From Croceicoccus marinus (GTDB taxonomy: Bacteria > Pseudomonadota > Alphaproteobacteria > Sphingomonadales > Sphingomonadaceae), in contig NZ_CP019602.1 of assembly GCF_001661675.2 (NCBI RefSeq), positions 248,001 through 312,000 on the forward strand: DNA of 64,000 bases, in the 5' to 3' direction. The first letter of the stretch is position 1. The number at the start of each line of letters is the position of its first letter. The translations under genes were made by a program, and so were the position numbers. The notes under the pieces were generated by a model, which worked only from the letters and a program-made list of their open reading frames with translations, was not told the origin of the DNA and did no database searches. This document shows, piece after piece, positions 8,812 to 17,158 of this stretch.

Positions 8812-10200
8812 TCATGCCGATGGCGCTGCGTAGAGGTCGTGCGCGTCGGCTTCCTCGACCACCACCTCGACGATGTCGCCTGGCTTCAGACCGGGATCGA
8901 CGTCGCGGATGAAGACATTGCCGTCGATCTCGGGTGCGTCGGCCTGGCTGCGGCCGGTCGCGCCGATGTCGCCGTCCTCGTCCGCTTCGCCCACCTCGTC
9001 GATGATGACGGGGAGGATGCGGCCCACTTTCGCGGCCAGTTTCGCCGCGCTGATCCGCTCGGTCACTTCCATCAGCCGGGCGTAGCGTTCTTCCTTCACC
9101 GCCTCGGGCACCGGGTTCGGCAGGTCGTTGGCCTGCGCGCCCTCCACGGGTTCGAAGCGGAAGCCGCCGACGCGGTCCAGCTGCGCTTCTTCCAGCCAGT
9201 CGAGAAGATATTTGAAATCATCCTCGGTCTCGCCCGGAAAGCCGACCACGAAGCTGGAGCGAACGGTGAGGTCGGGGCAGATCGCGCGCCACGACTTCAG
9301 CCGGTCCAGCACCTTCGCCTCGTTCGCGGGGCGCTTCATGGCACGCAGCACCGAAGGGCTGGCGTGCTGGAACGGGATGTCGAGATAGGGGGTGACCAGC
9401 CCCTCGGCCATCAGCGGGATGACCGCGTCGACATGCGGATAGGGATAGACATAGTGCAGCCTTACCCATGGCGGCACGCCGTCCGCGGTCCGCAAGCCGC
9501 CCAGTTCGCGGGCGAGGTCGGTCATGTGGGTGCGGACCGGGCGGTCCTTCCACATGCGCTCCTCGTGCCGGACGTCCACCCCGTAAGCAGACGTGTCCTG
9601 CGAGATGACCAGCAGTTCCTTCGTCCCGGCAGCGACCAGCTTTTCGGCTTCGCGCAACACGGCGTCGATGCGGCGGCTGGCCAGCTTCCCGCGCAATTGC
9701 GGGATGATGCAGAACGCGCAGCTATGATTGCAGCCTTCCGAGATCTTCAGATAGCTGTAGTGCCGCGGCGTCAGCTTCACGTCGGGCTGCGGGATCAGGT
9801 CCACGAACGGCCCGCGGGTCCACGGTGCAGCCTCGTGCACAGCATCGACCACCTGCTCGTACTGGTGCGCGCCGGTGACGGCGAGTACCTGCGGGAAGCG
9901 GGCGCGGATCGTGTCGGCCTCTTCACCCATGCAGCCGGTCACGATCACGCGGCCGTTTTCCGCGATAGCCTCGCCGATGGCTTCGAGGCTTTCTTCCTTG
10001 GCGCTGTCCAGGAAGCCGCAGGTGTTGACCAGCACCACGTCGGCCCCGGCATAGTCAGGGCTCATCGCATAGCCGTCGGCGCGCAGGCGGGTCAGGATAC
10101 GCTCGGAATCGACCAGCGCCTTGGGGCAGCCCAGGCTGACCATGCCGACCTTGGGCGAGGGCGCGATGCGGCTGGGGCGGGATTCGGTTTCGGTTACCAT
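8812..10200 (-). CDS. rimO: Ribosomal protein uS12 methylthiotransferase RimO
   Basis: About 462 residues. RimO is a radical-SAM enzyme that methylthiolates Asp88 of ribosomal protein S12. Domains: N-terminal MTTase domain with [16 protein letters not shown] (around residue 20) and Cys-containing VNTCGF and VTGCMG motifs; radical-SAM core with [19 protein letters not shown] (CxxxCxxC); C-terminal TRAM domain ([32 protein letters not shown]). The S-L-G-C-P-K-A/N-L-V-D-S pattern distinguishes RimO from MiaB. ATG at 10200 is preferred over an upstream ATG at 10314 because the conserved domain starts soon after. Confidence 0.96.
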   Translation of the reverse strand: MVTETESRPSRIAPSPKVGMVSLGCPKALVDSERILTRLRADGYAMSPDYAGADVVLVNTCGFLDSAKEESLEAIGEAIAENGRVIVTGCMGEEADTIRARFPQVLAVTGAHQYEQVVDAVHEAAPWTRGPFVDLIPQPDVKLTPRHYSYLKISEGCNHSCAFCIIPQLRGKLASRRIDAVLREAEKLVAAGTKELLVISQDTSAYGVDVRHEERMWKDRPVRTHMTDLARELGGLRTADGVPPWVRLHYVYPYPHVDAVIPLMAEGLVTPYLDIPFQHASPSVLRAMKRPANEAKVLDRLKSWRAICPDLTVRSSFVVGFPGETEDDFKYLLDWLEEAQLDRVGGFRFEPVEGAQANDLPNPVPEAVKEERYARLMEVTERISAAKLAAKVGRILPVIIDEVGEADEDGDIGATGRSQADAPEIDGNVFIRDVDPGLKPGDIVEVVVEEADAHDLYAAPSA

Positions 10201-10394
10201 GGGCGCGCCCCCTACACCGCATCGCCGCGCCGCGCCAGAACGAGTGATGCCCGTTACAAACCGCGCTGCCGAGGCGATTGCGACAGGGAACAAACCGGCT
10301 TCGAGCCTTTTCATTTATTGCCGGCTGCGCTTACCGTGATGTCAGTAGATCCGGATTGCGACGTAATTGGCCATTTGCAGAGGCAGGAGATCGG

Positions 10395-10796
10395 ATGGGA
10401 CCGGTGGATTGGTTCGGCGGCATTCTGGCCGCGCTGGCGGCACTGGCGGTGGCGGCCGCATGGTACCGGCTGTTCGCGCGGCCACTGTCGGTCAGCGCGG
10501 GGCCCGGCGGGCTGGAGGTGCGGCGCAGACCCTTCGTCACCATCGGCGGCACCTATGTGCTGATCCAGCTGTCGGCCTTCATGCTGGCGCATATGTTCGC
10601 GCGGCTGTCCGATCCGTCGAAATGGTGGCTGTATTTCATGATGACGGGCGGGGTCGCGCTGTTCTTCGTGATTCCGGCGCTGTGGACCAACTATCTGCAC
10701 CAGCGGCACCCGCGCCGCATCGCGCTGATCGATGCGGGGTTCTGGCTGACCGCCTATCTGGCGATGGGCGCGGTGTTCTGGCTGCGCAGCCTTTAG
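10395..10796 (+). CDS. Small membrane protein, DUF1761-like
   Basis: 133 residues with four hydrophobic segments (about 7-25, 48-65, 80-98, 112-130). The WFGGILAALAALAVAAAWYRLFARP start and the ALIDAGFWLTAYLAMGAVFWL end resemble DUF1761 inner-membrane proteins, whose function is unknown. The ATG at 10395 follows AGGAGA at good spacing; the reading frame stays open upstream but lacks support. It stands alone and is divergent from rimO. Confidence 0.65.
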   Translation: MGPVDWFGGILAALAALAVAAAWYRLFARPLSVSAGPGGLEVRRRPFVTIGGTYVLIQLSAFMLAHMFARLSDPSKWWLYFMMTGGVALFFVIPALWTNYLHQRHPRRIALIDAGFWLTAYLAMGAVFWLRSL

Positions 10797-10927
10797 CCGG
10801 AGCTTGTCCGGTTGACACAGGCGACACATCCTACAACCGCCGTCACCCGGCGCGGACCCGCGGAAATGCGGGCGTTTTGGCCCTTCGGTTGACACCTGCG
10901 GGGGCGGGGAAAAATCCTGACATTGCG

Positions 10928-10959
10928 AAAGAGCGGGCCTGCCATCCTGGCAGACCCGC
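10928..10959 (-). terminator. Probable terminator after the TorF-type porin gene
   Basis: A long stem, plus-strand GCGGG.CTGCCA (10933-10944) against TGGCAG.CCCGC (10948-10959) with one mismatch and a three-base loop, 45 bases after the porin stop on the minus strand; followed by TCTTTC. The same stem could act for the + strand gene upstream. Confidence 0.5.
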
Positions 10960-11003
10960 CCCTTATGTCATCACGGCCGCTGTAGGACAGTAAAACCCGC
11001 CCT

Positions 11004-11753
11004 TCAGAACCGCATGATCGCGCTGGCGACCAGCTTTTCGCCGTAGTGGTGGTCCAGCACCGGCACGCGCAGGTCGCCGCGGTGGATGTCGGTATCGCTA
11101 TAGGTCAGCGCCAGCGAGACGGGGGCGAAGTAATATTCGGTGCCCACCGCCCAGTCGGCATAGTCCCCCGCTGGGCGCAGCCGGTTGGCGCGGCCGGTGC
11201 CGTCGTCGCTGCCGCTGGAATGGCCGACATGGCCATAGAACAGGAAGGGCGTGGCGGGGATTCCGACAGACGCGCCCAGCCTTGCATACAGATTGCTGCC
11301 CCCGATCGCGTCCTGCGAGGGAGCGTAGCTGGCCGACAGATCGACCCGTGCCGGGCCGAGCGAGGCACCGAGGCCAGCCTCCGCCTCGCCATAGTTGAGG
11401 TCGCCCTGGCCGCCCGCGAAGACATGGGCGACTGCGGCCCCGCGCCAGTCGATCAGCCCGGCATAGGCCGAGTAGCTCGCCGCCAGTTCGAAGCCGGCAT
11501 CGGCGCCGCCGTGGCGCGATGCCTCGCGCAGGGTCACGCCCTGGGCGGACAGGGTGATCGCGGACGTGACCGGCACGTCGACGGCAGCGCGCAGCGCGGG
11601 ATCGCCGTCGCTCCACGACAGGCCGCGGCTGCGGTAATCGGTCGTCGCCTCAAGCTCGACCGAGGGGATGCCCTGCGCATGGGCCGCAAGCGGCGCGCCG
11701 GTACCGGCGAGCACCGCGCCCATGACGAGCGAACGGATGGGGAAGGAGTACAA
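11004..11753 (-). CDS. TorF family putative porin (outer-membrane beta-barrel)
   Basis: About 249 residues with a signal peptide ending APLAAHA and a mature part beginning VELEATTDYRSRGLSWSDGDPAL, the typical first strands of TorF-type putative porins. Alternating beta-strand pattern continues to the C-terminal Phe (VASAIMRF), the usual outer-membrane sorting end. The best start is TTG at 11753 (LYSFPIRS, preceded by TGGAGAAA); an ATG at 11723 would give a signal peptide without basic residues. A large stem-loop precedes it at 11777-11844. Substrate unknown. Confidence 0.75.
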   Translation of the reverse strand: MYSFPIRSLVMGAVLAGTGAPLAAHAQGIPSVELEATTDYRSRGLSWSDGDPALRAAVDVPVTSAITLSAQGVTLREASRHGGADAGFELAASYSAYAGLIDWRGAAVAHVFAGGQGDLNYGEAEAGLGASLGPARVDLSASYAPSQDAIGGSNLYARLGASVGIPATPFLFYGHVGHSSGSDDGTGRANRLRPAGDYADWAVGTEYYFAPVSLALTYSDTDIHRGDLRVPVLDHHYGEKLVASAIMRF

Positions 11754-11776
11754 GACGCGTTTTCTCCACAAATATG

Positions 11777-11844
11777 CAAAAGGCCTGCCGCCATCGATCC
11801 GGGGGGTTGCGCCGGGGGTGGCGCAGGATCGCGGCGACAGGCCT
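11777..11844 (-). terminator. Large stem-loop with T-run between lipoprotein and porin genes
   Basis: Inverted repeat AGGCCTG-CCGCC-TCGATCC (11781-11800) against GGATCG-CGGCG-CAGGCCT (11825-11844), with an inner TGCGCC/GGCGCA stem in the loop, and on the minus strand a TTTT run after it (11778-11781). It fits a terminator for the small lipoprotein gene at 11897-12049, or an attenuator for the porin gene that follows. Confidence 0.65.
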
Positions 11845-11896
11845 GATATCGCGATTGACCGGCCAGCCAAGGGGCTGGACCGAGTTTTTCCGCGAC

Positions 11897-12049
11897 CTAT
11901 TTCGCCCGGCAGCGCGGCTTTATCCACATACAGCGGTCGATGTCGGGCTGGGCATTGGCGCCTGCCAGCTTGTTGCTGCCGTCGAGGGTCGAGGTCGATG
12001 CGCAGCCGGCCAGCATGGCCGCTGCTAAAAGCATTGCGGTGATCTTCAT
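11897..12049 (-). CDS. Small lipoprotein (50 residues)
   Basis: A short gene encoding 50 residues. Residues 1-15 form a lipoprotein signal with lipobox LAGC (Cys16): MKITAMLLAAAMLAGC. The mature peptide is only 35 residues, polar, with Cys40 and Cys47 in DRCMWIKPRC and a basic C-terminus ending in RAK. I recognise no family. It lies 48 bases upstream of a strong stem-loop, as a free-standing gene would. Support comes from the clean signal sequence and lipobox; there are no homologues to compare here. Confidence 0.6.
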   Translation of the reverse strand: MKITAMLLAAAMLAGCASTSTLDGSNKLAGANAQPDIDRCMWIKPRCRAK

Positions 12050-12171
12050 GATTTATCCTGTCCTGCGAACTTTGTTTTATCTTTGTGTGTCAGGCGGATA
12101 AAGGTTGCGTTTTGCTGGGGCGTAACCCGTTTGTAACAAAAGGTTTCTGCCGCGCTATTATTGAAGCGCGG

Positions 12172-12603
12172 CTATTCCATCTCGGCCAGGCGGGGGAAGC
12201 AGGCCTCGGCCTCCACCGCGTCGGGGAATTGCGGGACCAGTTCGGTCATCACCGAGCTGAAGCTCGCGTCGATCACCACGCGGTTCGATCCGGCAAAGCT
12301 TTTGCAAGTGGTGTTGGTCTGCACCGCCACGTTCGCGGCGGCCAGCGCGATGCCATAGCCGCCCGCGCGGGCGATGGCGAAATCCTGCTGCGCGCTCTGG
12401 TCGTCGCAATCGGTGGAAATCGACATGCAGCGCACGGTCGAATAGGCGACCTCGTCCAGCGTGTGCTGGGTCCAGAACAGGCGCCCCGTCTCGATCAGGC
12501 CGAACAGCATGACGATCAGCGCGGGGCCCAGCAGCGCGAATTCGATGACCGTGCCGCCGTGTTCGTCTAGCAGCAGGCGCCGCATGAAAGGGGGCCGCAT
12601 CAT
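12172..12603 (-). CDS. TadE/TadG-like pilus assembly protein
   Basis: 143 residues: a short basic N-terminus, then LLLDEHGGTVIEFALLGPALIVMLFGLIETGRLFW (residues 10-44), the classical TadE-like segment with an acidic residue five positions into the hydrophobic helix. The remainder is a soluble periplasmic part with four Cys. TadE proteins are minor pseudopilins of the Tad/Flp pilus system, processed by the TadV prepilin peptidase. It is the last of three genes that overlap by four bases each (ATGA). Confidence 0.85.
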   Translation of the reverse strand: MMRPPFMRRLLLDEHGGTVIEFALLGPALIVMLFGLIETGRLFWTQHTLDEVAYSTVRCMSISTDCDDQSAQQDFAIARAGGYGIALAAANVAVQTNTTCKSFAGSNRVVIDASFSSVMTELVPQFPDAVEAEACFPRLAEME

Positions 12604-13100
12604 TCCAGCCTTAACGTGATGCTGCGCGATATCTGCCCGTTCCCCACCAGGCGGCTGGGCACCACGACCGAGCTGTAGTTCGCATTGGCGTCCAGCGTCA
12701 GGTAATAGCCCGCGCTGGTGCCGCTGGCGCTGCAGACGGTGCCGCAGGACTGGGCGGTGAAACTGCGATCGGCGTTGAGGCAGGCGCAGCTGCGCGACAA
12801 ATTGGTGCAGCTGCCCGCGGTGCCGTTGCAGCTGACCGATACGGCCAGCGCATTGTCGTTCGCCATGGCGCGGGCATAGGACGGCAGCGTGGTGAAGGCG
12901 ACATTGTCACGCGCGTCGAACGCGCTGATCGCGGTGGCGGACAGCGATTCGTCGACATGGCTGCGGGTGATGTAATACAACCCGAAATCCAGCCCCGCCG
13001 CGATCAGCACGAACAGGCCGACCGACCACAGCGCGAATTCGACGGCGGCGACGCCGCTCTCGTCCTTGCGGAAGCGTTTGAGCAGGGGGCGTTTCATCAT
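12600..13100 (-). CDS. TadE-like pseudopilin with Cys-rich C-terminal domain
   Basis: 166 residues with KDESGVAAVEFALWSVGLFVLIAAGLDFGLYYI near the N-terminus (TadE-like transmembrane segment with Glu21) and a periplasmic part with eight cysteines between residues 91 and 123 (for example SCTN, SCACLN, SCGTVC). Middle gene of the tad set: its start overlaps the tadG-like stop and its stop overlaps the start of the next gene. No other Tad genes (tadA, tadB, tadC, rcpA) lie in the window, so the secretion machinery must be elsewhere. Confidence 0.82.
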   Translation of the reverse strand: MMKRPLLKRFRKDESGVAAVEFALWSVGLFVLIAAGLDFGLYYITRSHVDESLSATAISAFDARDNVAFTTLPSYARAMANDNALAVSVSCNGTAGSCTNLSRSCACLNADRSFTAQSCGTVCSASGTSAGYYLTLDANANYSSVVVPSRLVGNGQISRSITLRLE

Positions 13101-15133
13101 TTCACCAGCTTGACCGCGGTCTTGCCCGAACCGCTGCTGGAACCGTCGGAGGAGACGCAGGCGCTGCCCGCGACCGCGCCGCCCGCGGCCTTGATCTTGC
13201 CCGCGATCAGCATGAAGCAGGTGCCGCCGCCATTGGTCGAATTGCCGCCGGTCATCGACACCTCGGTACCCGGCAGGTGGACCGCGCCGCCGAAGACATT
13301 GTTCGATCCGCCGGTCCAGCTGGCCTTGCTGGTGGTGTCCGAATGGAACAGCAGGGTCGCGATCTCTCCCCCCAGTACCGATTTGGATGCGGCCAGCAGC
13401 TTCGTCTTTGCCCCGCCCGCCAGCTTGAGCGTGCCCGATGCGATGAAGCTGACGTCGCGCCCCGCCATGTCGTATCCTGCCCCGGCGGCGCCATATTGCT
13501 CGCCATTGAGGGTGGAGGTCTGCGGCCAGGTGGTGCCGCCGGTGCCATTCTCGAAATCGCCGTCGATGGTGTAGCGGCCCGGTCCGAAGAAGGCCGAGCC
13601 CGCGATCTTGAGGTCGCCCTTGATGTAATGGTTGTTGGTCTCGCCGAACACGATGCCGCTGCCGCCCTGCGTGTCGATGTCGCCATGGGCCGAGAACGCG
13701 CCGTCGCCCATGAACAGCCGCGCGCTGCCCTCCAGCTTGATCGCATAGCCCTGTTTGCTGGCGCCGATGTTGTATTCGCCGTCGCCCGCGTTCAGCTCGC
13801 TGTTGCCATTGATCTTGATGCCTTCCAGCACGGTCAGGTCGCCGTCGCCCAGCAGCATGTTGCCGCCGCCGCCCAGGGTCAGCGATTTGAAGCTGTGGTT
13901 GCCCTTGCCGGCTACGAAATAATGCCCGCCGCCAAGCGCCACGTCGCCGTTGATGACGACATCGCCGTCGCCCTTGGTGTTGGTGCCCTTGAACGAGGCG
14001 GTGCCCGAGCCGATCCACAGCACGCCGTCGCCGATGGTGACGCCGCCGCTGCCGGTATCGAAACCGCCGTTCACATAGACGTCGCTGTCCCCGAAATCGA
14101 CCTTGGAGCCGCCGCCGTTGGCGAAGCCGCCGGAGATCGTGATTGTCGAGCCGGATGCGAAGGTGACCTTGTTATCTCCGCCGACGGTGAATTTCCTGAT
14201 GTTGTAGGTCCCCGCCGGCAGCACATAGTCGCCGCTGGTCCCGACCCGGTATGCTGCGGCGGCGGAATTGGGCTTCCACGAAAAATCGAAATCCTTGCCA
14301 TTGGGCGTCACCGGGTCCGACAGCGCGGGCAGCGGGTCGGCATCGCCGATCTGCGCCACGGCGGCGCCAAGCTCGGTGTTGTTGGCCCATGGATCGGCCA
14401 GCGCGGTCGCGACATTGTGGCGGTCCTTGGCCGGGGGCAGCGCGCTGTTCCACTGCGGCACGTTGAGGCTGCCGCCATAGCGCAGCGTATTCGCGACGAG
14501 CGATCCCGAGTTCAGCGTGATGCTGCCGCTGCCCGAGATGATGTCGCTGGCCGCGATCGACTTGCCCTTCTGGTCGAGGTCGCCGATCGCCGCCACCGAG
14601 CAATTGGGCGCATTGATCGACGCGCCGCCGTTCACCACCAGCGAAGCGCCCCCCGCGTCGAGCGCGAGGAAGCAGGGCGCGGCATATTGCGCGGTGGACG
14701 ACACGATCGCCGCGCTGTCGGCGGAGACGGTGTAGCTGCCCGAAAAGCCCAGCACCGATGCCAGCATGAAGGGGATCGGGCGCGAGACCGTCACCTCGAT
14801 CGCGCTGTCGCCCGCTTCGGGATAGTCGGTGAGGAGCGTGGCATCGACGCTGGCGCCCTGCAGCCCGTTGGCGAAGGCGATCATGCCCGCGACCGCGTCG
14901 ATGTCGATCGCGTCGTCGCGCTGATATTCCATCGCCGTCGCCAGCGCCGCCATGTCGGCCACGCGCTGGTTCATCACCCGCTGGCCGTACCCACGGTTGA
15001 GATCGAAGGCGAGGCCGACCGCGCCGATCACGACAGGCAGGCTGAGCGCCACGATGGTGTTGACCGATGCGCGTCCATCGTCGCGAAAGCGAACGAGGAA
15101 GCGGCGGGCGGAAGAGGTTTGCGGCTCTTTCAT
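13097..15133 (-). CDS. TadG-like pilus assembly protein with long Gly-rich repeat region
   Basis: 678 residues. Residues 15-50 carry the TadG-type segment (DDGRASVNTIVALSLPVVIGAVGLAFDLNRGYGQR) followed by the usual alpha-rich part to about 140. From about 170 to 620 the protein is rich in Gly, Asn, Asp, Ser with recurring strands such as KVDFGDSDVYVNGGF, VTIGDGVLWIGSG, DGDVVINGDVALGGGHYF and ADGEYNIGASKQG-like units, spaced about 18-25 residues: the pattern of a right-handed beta-solenoid or bactofilin-like stack. Single N-terminal membrane anchor, large exported part. First gene of the tadG-tadE-tadE-like set. Confidence 0.82.
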   Translation of the reverse strand: MKEPQTSSARRFLVRFRDDGRASVNTIVALSLPVVIGAVGLAFDLNRGYGQRVMNQRVADMAALATAMEYQRDDAIDIDAVAGMIAFANGLQGASVDATLLTDYPEAGDSAIEVTVSRPIPFMLASVLGFSGSYTVSADSAAIVSSTAQYAAPCFLALDAGGASLVVNGGASINAPNCSVAAIGDLDQKGKSIAASDIISGSGSITLNSGSLVANTLRYGGSLNVPQWNSALPPAKDRHNVATALADPWANNTELGAAVAQIGDADPLPALSDPVTPNGKDFDFSWKPNSAAAAYRVGTSGDYVLPAGTYNIRKFTVGGDNKVTFASGSTITISGGFANGGGSKVDFGDSDVYVNGGFDTGSGGVTIGDGVLWIGSGTASFKGTNTKGDGDVVINGDVALGGGHYFVAGKGNHSFKSLTLGGGGNMLLGDGDLTVLEGIKINGNSELNAGDGEYNIGASKQGYAIKLEGSARLFMGDGAFSAHGDIDTQGGSGIVFGETNNHYIKGDLKIAGSAFFGPGRYTIDGDFENGTGGTTWPQTSTLNGEQYGAAGAGYDMAGRDVSFIASGTLKLAGGAKTKLLAASKSVLGGEIATLLFHSDTTSKASWTGGSNNVFGGAVHLPGTEVSMTGGNSTNGGGTCFMLIAGKIKAAGGAVAGSACVSSDGSSSGSGKTAVKLVK

Positions 15134-15210
15134 GGGCGGCAGTCATAGCCCACTCGTATTTTCCGGATTCTTTCCGCCTATGGTGAATCCGCCGTAAAAT
15201 TAGCCGCTAT

Positions 15211-15292
15211 TTGTGCACAATCGCTGTTATCTTCATTACAATGTGAAATTACTGTTAAAAAGATAACAGCCGAATACGCAGATGCCCGTATT
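15211..15292. repeat. AT-rich intergenic block with three nested palindromes
   Basis: The gap upstream of the tadG-like gene holds the perfect palindrome TTGTGCACAA (15211-15220), an inverted repeat CTGTTATCTT/AAGATAACAG (15224-15233/15260-15269) and AATACG/CGTATT followed by TTTT (15273-15278/15287-15296). It is much richer in A+T than its surroundings and probably holds the tadG promoter and regulator sites, plus the 3' end of the channel transcript. Confidence 0.45.
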
Positions 15293-15294
15293 TT

Positions 15295-16392
15295 TTACAA
15301 TACGCCTTCGCCCATGTCGGGCGTCGGGCGGATGACGACGATCATGTCGCCTTCCTCCACCGCATTGGCGTCCGGCTCCCAATAGCCGATGGCGCGGCCC
15401 CTGCGGTAGAGCCGCACCCCGATGCTGCCCGTGCCCAGGTGGCGCAGCGGCTTGCCGATGTCCTCGGGCTTGGCCATGCGTTCGACCAGCTGCACCCGGC
15501 CCGAGACCGAGGCGAGGTCGGCAAGATAGTCGGCGACATGCATGCCGCTGGCGCTGCCGGCCAGCAGCAGGCCGGTCATGCGCACCGGGTTGATCACATT
15601 GGTCGCGCCCGCCTGCTTGGCCAGCAGTTCGTTGTCCGCGGCGCGGATGACGACGGTGATTGGCACGCTGGGCGCCAGATGGCGCACGGTCAGCACGATC
15701 AGGATCGAGGCATCGTCGCGCCCCGCGCTGACCAGCACGGTGGCGGCGCGGTCGATCCGCACGTCGCGCAGCGAATCGTCGCGCGTGGCATCGGCCTGCA
15801 TCACGTTGCAGCCCAGCCGCTCGGCCAGGGCGAGGCGTTCCTCGCTATTGTCCATCACCACGATGCATTCGGGGTCGCAGCCGCGGGCGATCAGCTCTGC
15901 CACGGCTTCCGATCCCGATACGCCGAAGCCCAGCACGATATAATGGTCGCTCAGGCGTTCCTGGATGCGGTTCATGCGGAACTTCTCCCAGCTTCTTTTG
16001 ATGACGAAATTATAGGCGGCGCCGACGAAGATGAAGATCACCGCAAAGCGGATCGGCGTCACGATCACTGCTTCGACCAGGCGCGCCTTGTCCGACACGG
16101 GCGCGATGTCGCCGAAACCCGTGGTGGTGATCGAGATCATGGTGAAATAGACGACGTCGAGAAAGCTGACATGGCCGTCGACATTGTCGACAAGGCCCGT
16201 GCGGTCCCACCAGTGGATCAGCACCACCACGAACACCAGCGAGATCGCAGCACCCAGACGGATGAACAGATCGGCCCAGACGGGCACCTTGACGCGGCGG
16301 CGCAGCGGGCGGTGCACCCTCAATCGCTCGCGCCGGAGCGGCGAGGCGTTCCGAGAGACAGCCTCGTCCTGGGGGTCGTCCTTACCCGCCAT
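15295..16392 (-). CDS. Potassium channel family protein with TrkA-N/TrkA-C domains
   Basis: 365 residues: basic N-terminus, first transmembrane helix about 42-60, pore loop with selectivity filter TTTGFGD (about 90-96), second helix about 108-127, then an RCK/TrkA-N domain (HYIVLGFGVSGSEAVAEL, about 149-166; nucleotide-binding G-x-G-x-x-G) and a TrkA-C-like end (VEEGDMIVVIRP). This is a two-TM ligand-gated K+ channel of the inner membrane. Its start overlaps the end of surE by 11 bases, so serS-surE-channel may be co-transcribed. Confidence 0.9.
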   Translation of the reverse strand: MAGKDDPQDEAVSRNASPLRRERLRVHRPLRRRVKVPVWADLFIRLGAAISLVFVVVLIHWWDRTGLVDNVDGHVSFLDVVYFTMISITTTGFGDIAPVSDKARLVEAVIVTPIRFAVIFIFVGAAYNFVIKRSWEKFRMNRIQERLSDHYIVLGFGVSGSEAVAELIARGCDPECIVVMDNSEERLALAERLGCNVMQADATRDDSLRDVRIDRAATVLVSAGRDDASILIVLTVRHLAPSVPITVVIRAADNELLAKQAGATNVINPVRMTGLLLAGSASGMHVADYLADLASVSGRVQLVERMAKPEDIGKPLRHLGTGSIGVRLYRRGRAIGYWEPDANAVEEGDMIVVIRPTPDMGEGVL

Positions 16393-17158
16393 CGCCGTCC
16401 TTGAATCGCTCCGCCAGCCGGTCGAGCGAGGCGTAATGGGTAAGGTCGAGCTGCAGCGGGGTCACCGCGACGAAGCCGTCCTGCACCGCTTCCAGATCGG
16501 TTTCATGACCGGGCGTATGTTCGATCGGTTCGAGGCCGAACCAGAAATAGGGAAAGCCGCGCGGGTCGGTGCTTTCGACCAGCGTGCCGCGGCCATAGTC
16601 GTGGAAGCCTTGCCGGACCACCCGGATGCCCTGCACATCCTCCGCAGGCATCGCGGGGAAGTTGATGTTGACCAGCGTGCGTTCGGAAAAATCCATGCCG
16701 ACCAGCGGGCGCAGCACTTTCGCGCCCCAGCCCCGCGCGGCGGCGAAGGACACGTTCTCTCCGGCGGCCTCGTGGCTGTAGACCTGGCTGAGCGCGATCG
16801 AGCGCACGCCCGCCAGCGCGCCCTCGAGCGCGGCGGAGACGGTGCCCGAATAGGTGATGTCGTCAGCCAGGTTCGCGCCGCGATTGACGCCCGACAGGAT
16901 CAGGTCGGGCTTGTCCGGCATCACCTTGCGCAGCCCCATCGTGACCGCGTCGGTCGGGGTTCCGGTGACGGAGAAGCGCCGCTCGCCATGCTGGCGCAGG
17001 CGTACCGGGCGGGTCAGGGTCAGCGAATGGCCCGCGCCCGACATCTCCTCGGACGGGGCGCAGATCCAGATGTCGTCGGAGATCTCGCGCGCGATCGCCT
17101 CGAGCACGTCCAGGCCGGGGGCGTGGATGCCGTCGTCGTTGGTCAGCAGGATACGCAT
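16382..17158 (-). CDS. surE: 5'/3'-nucleotidase SurE
   Basis: 258 residues with [16 protein letters not shown] (metal-binding Asp8-Asp9), SGAGHSLTL, VTGTPTDAV, DLILSGVNRGANLADDITYSGTVSAALEG and the VNINFP block. SurE is a cytosolic divalent-metal nucleotidase/exopolyphosphatase linked to stationary-phase survival. The frame is open well upstream but the ATG at 17158 begins the conserved N-terminus exactly and overlaps the serS stop (ATGA), so serS and surE are coupled. Confidence 0.97.
   Translation of the reverse strand: MRILLTNDDGIHAPGLDVLEAIAREISDDIWICAPSEEMSGAGHSLTLTRPVRLRQHGERRFSVTGTPTDAVTMGLRKVMPDKPDLILSGVNRGANLADDITYSGTVSAALEGALAGVRSIALSQVYSHEAAGENVSFAAARGWGAKVLRPLVGMDFSERTLVNINFPAMPAEDVQGIRVVRQGFHDYGRGTLVESTDPRGFPYFWFGLEPIEHTPGHETDLEAVQDGFVAVTPLQLDLTHYASLDRLAERFKDGDGG

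Noticed and set aside
8839..10563. Long + strand frame opposite rimO
   Set aside because: Shadow of a conserved gene; His/Arg/Asp-rich composition without any domain.
13277..15148. Long + strand frame opposite the tadG-like gene
   Set aside because: Shadow frame; the minus-strand protein has the TadG N-terminus and the four-base overlaps expected of a real operon.
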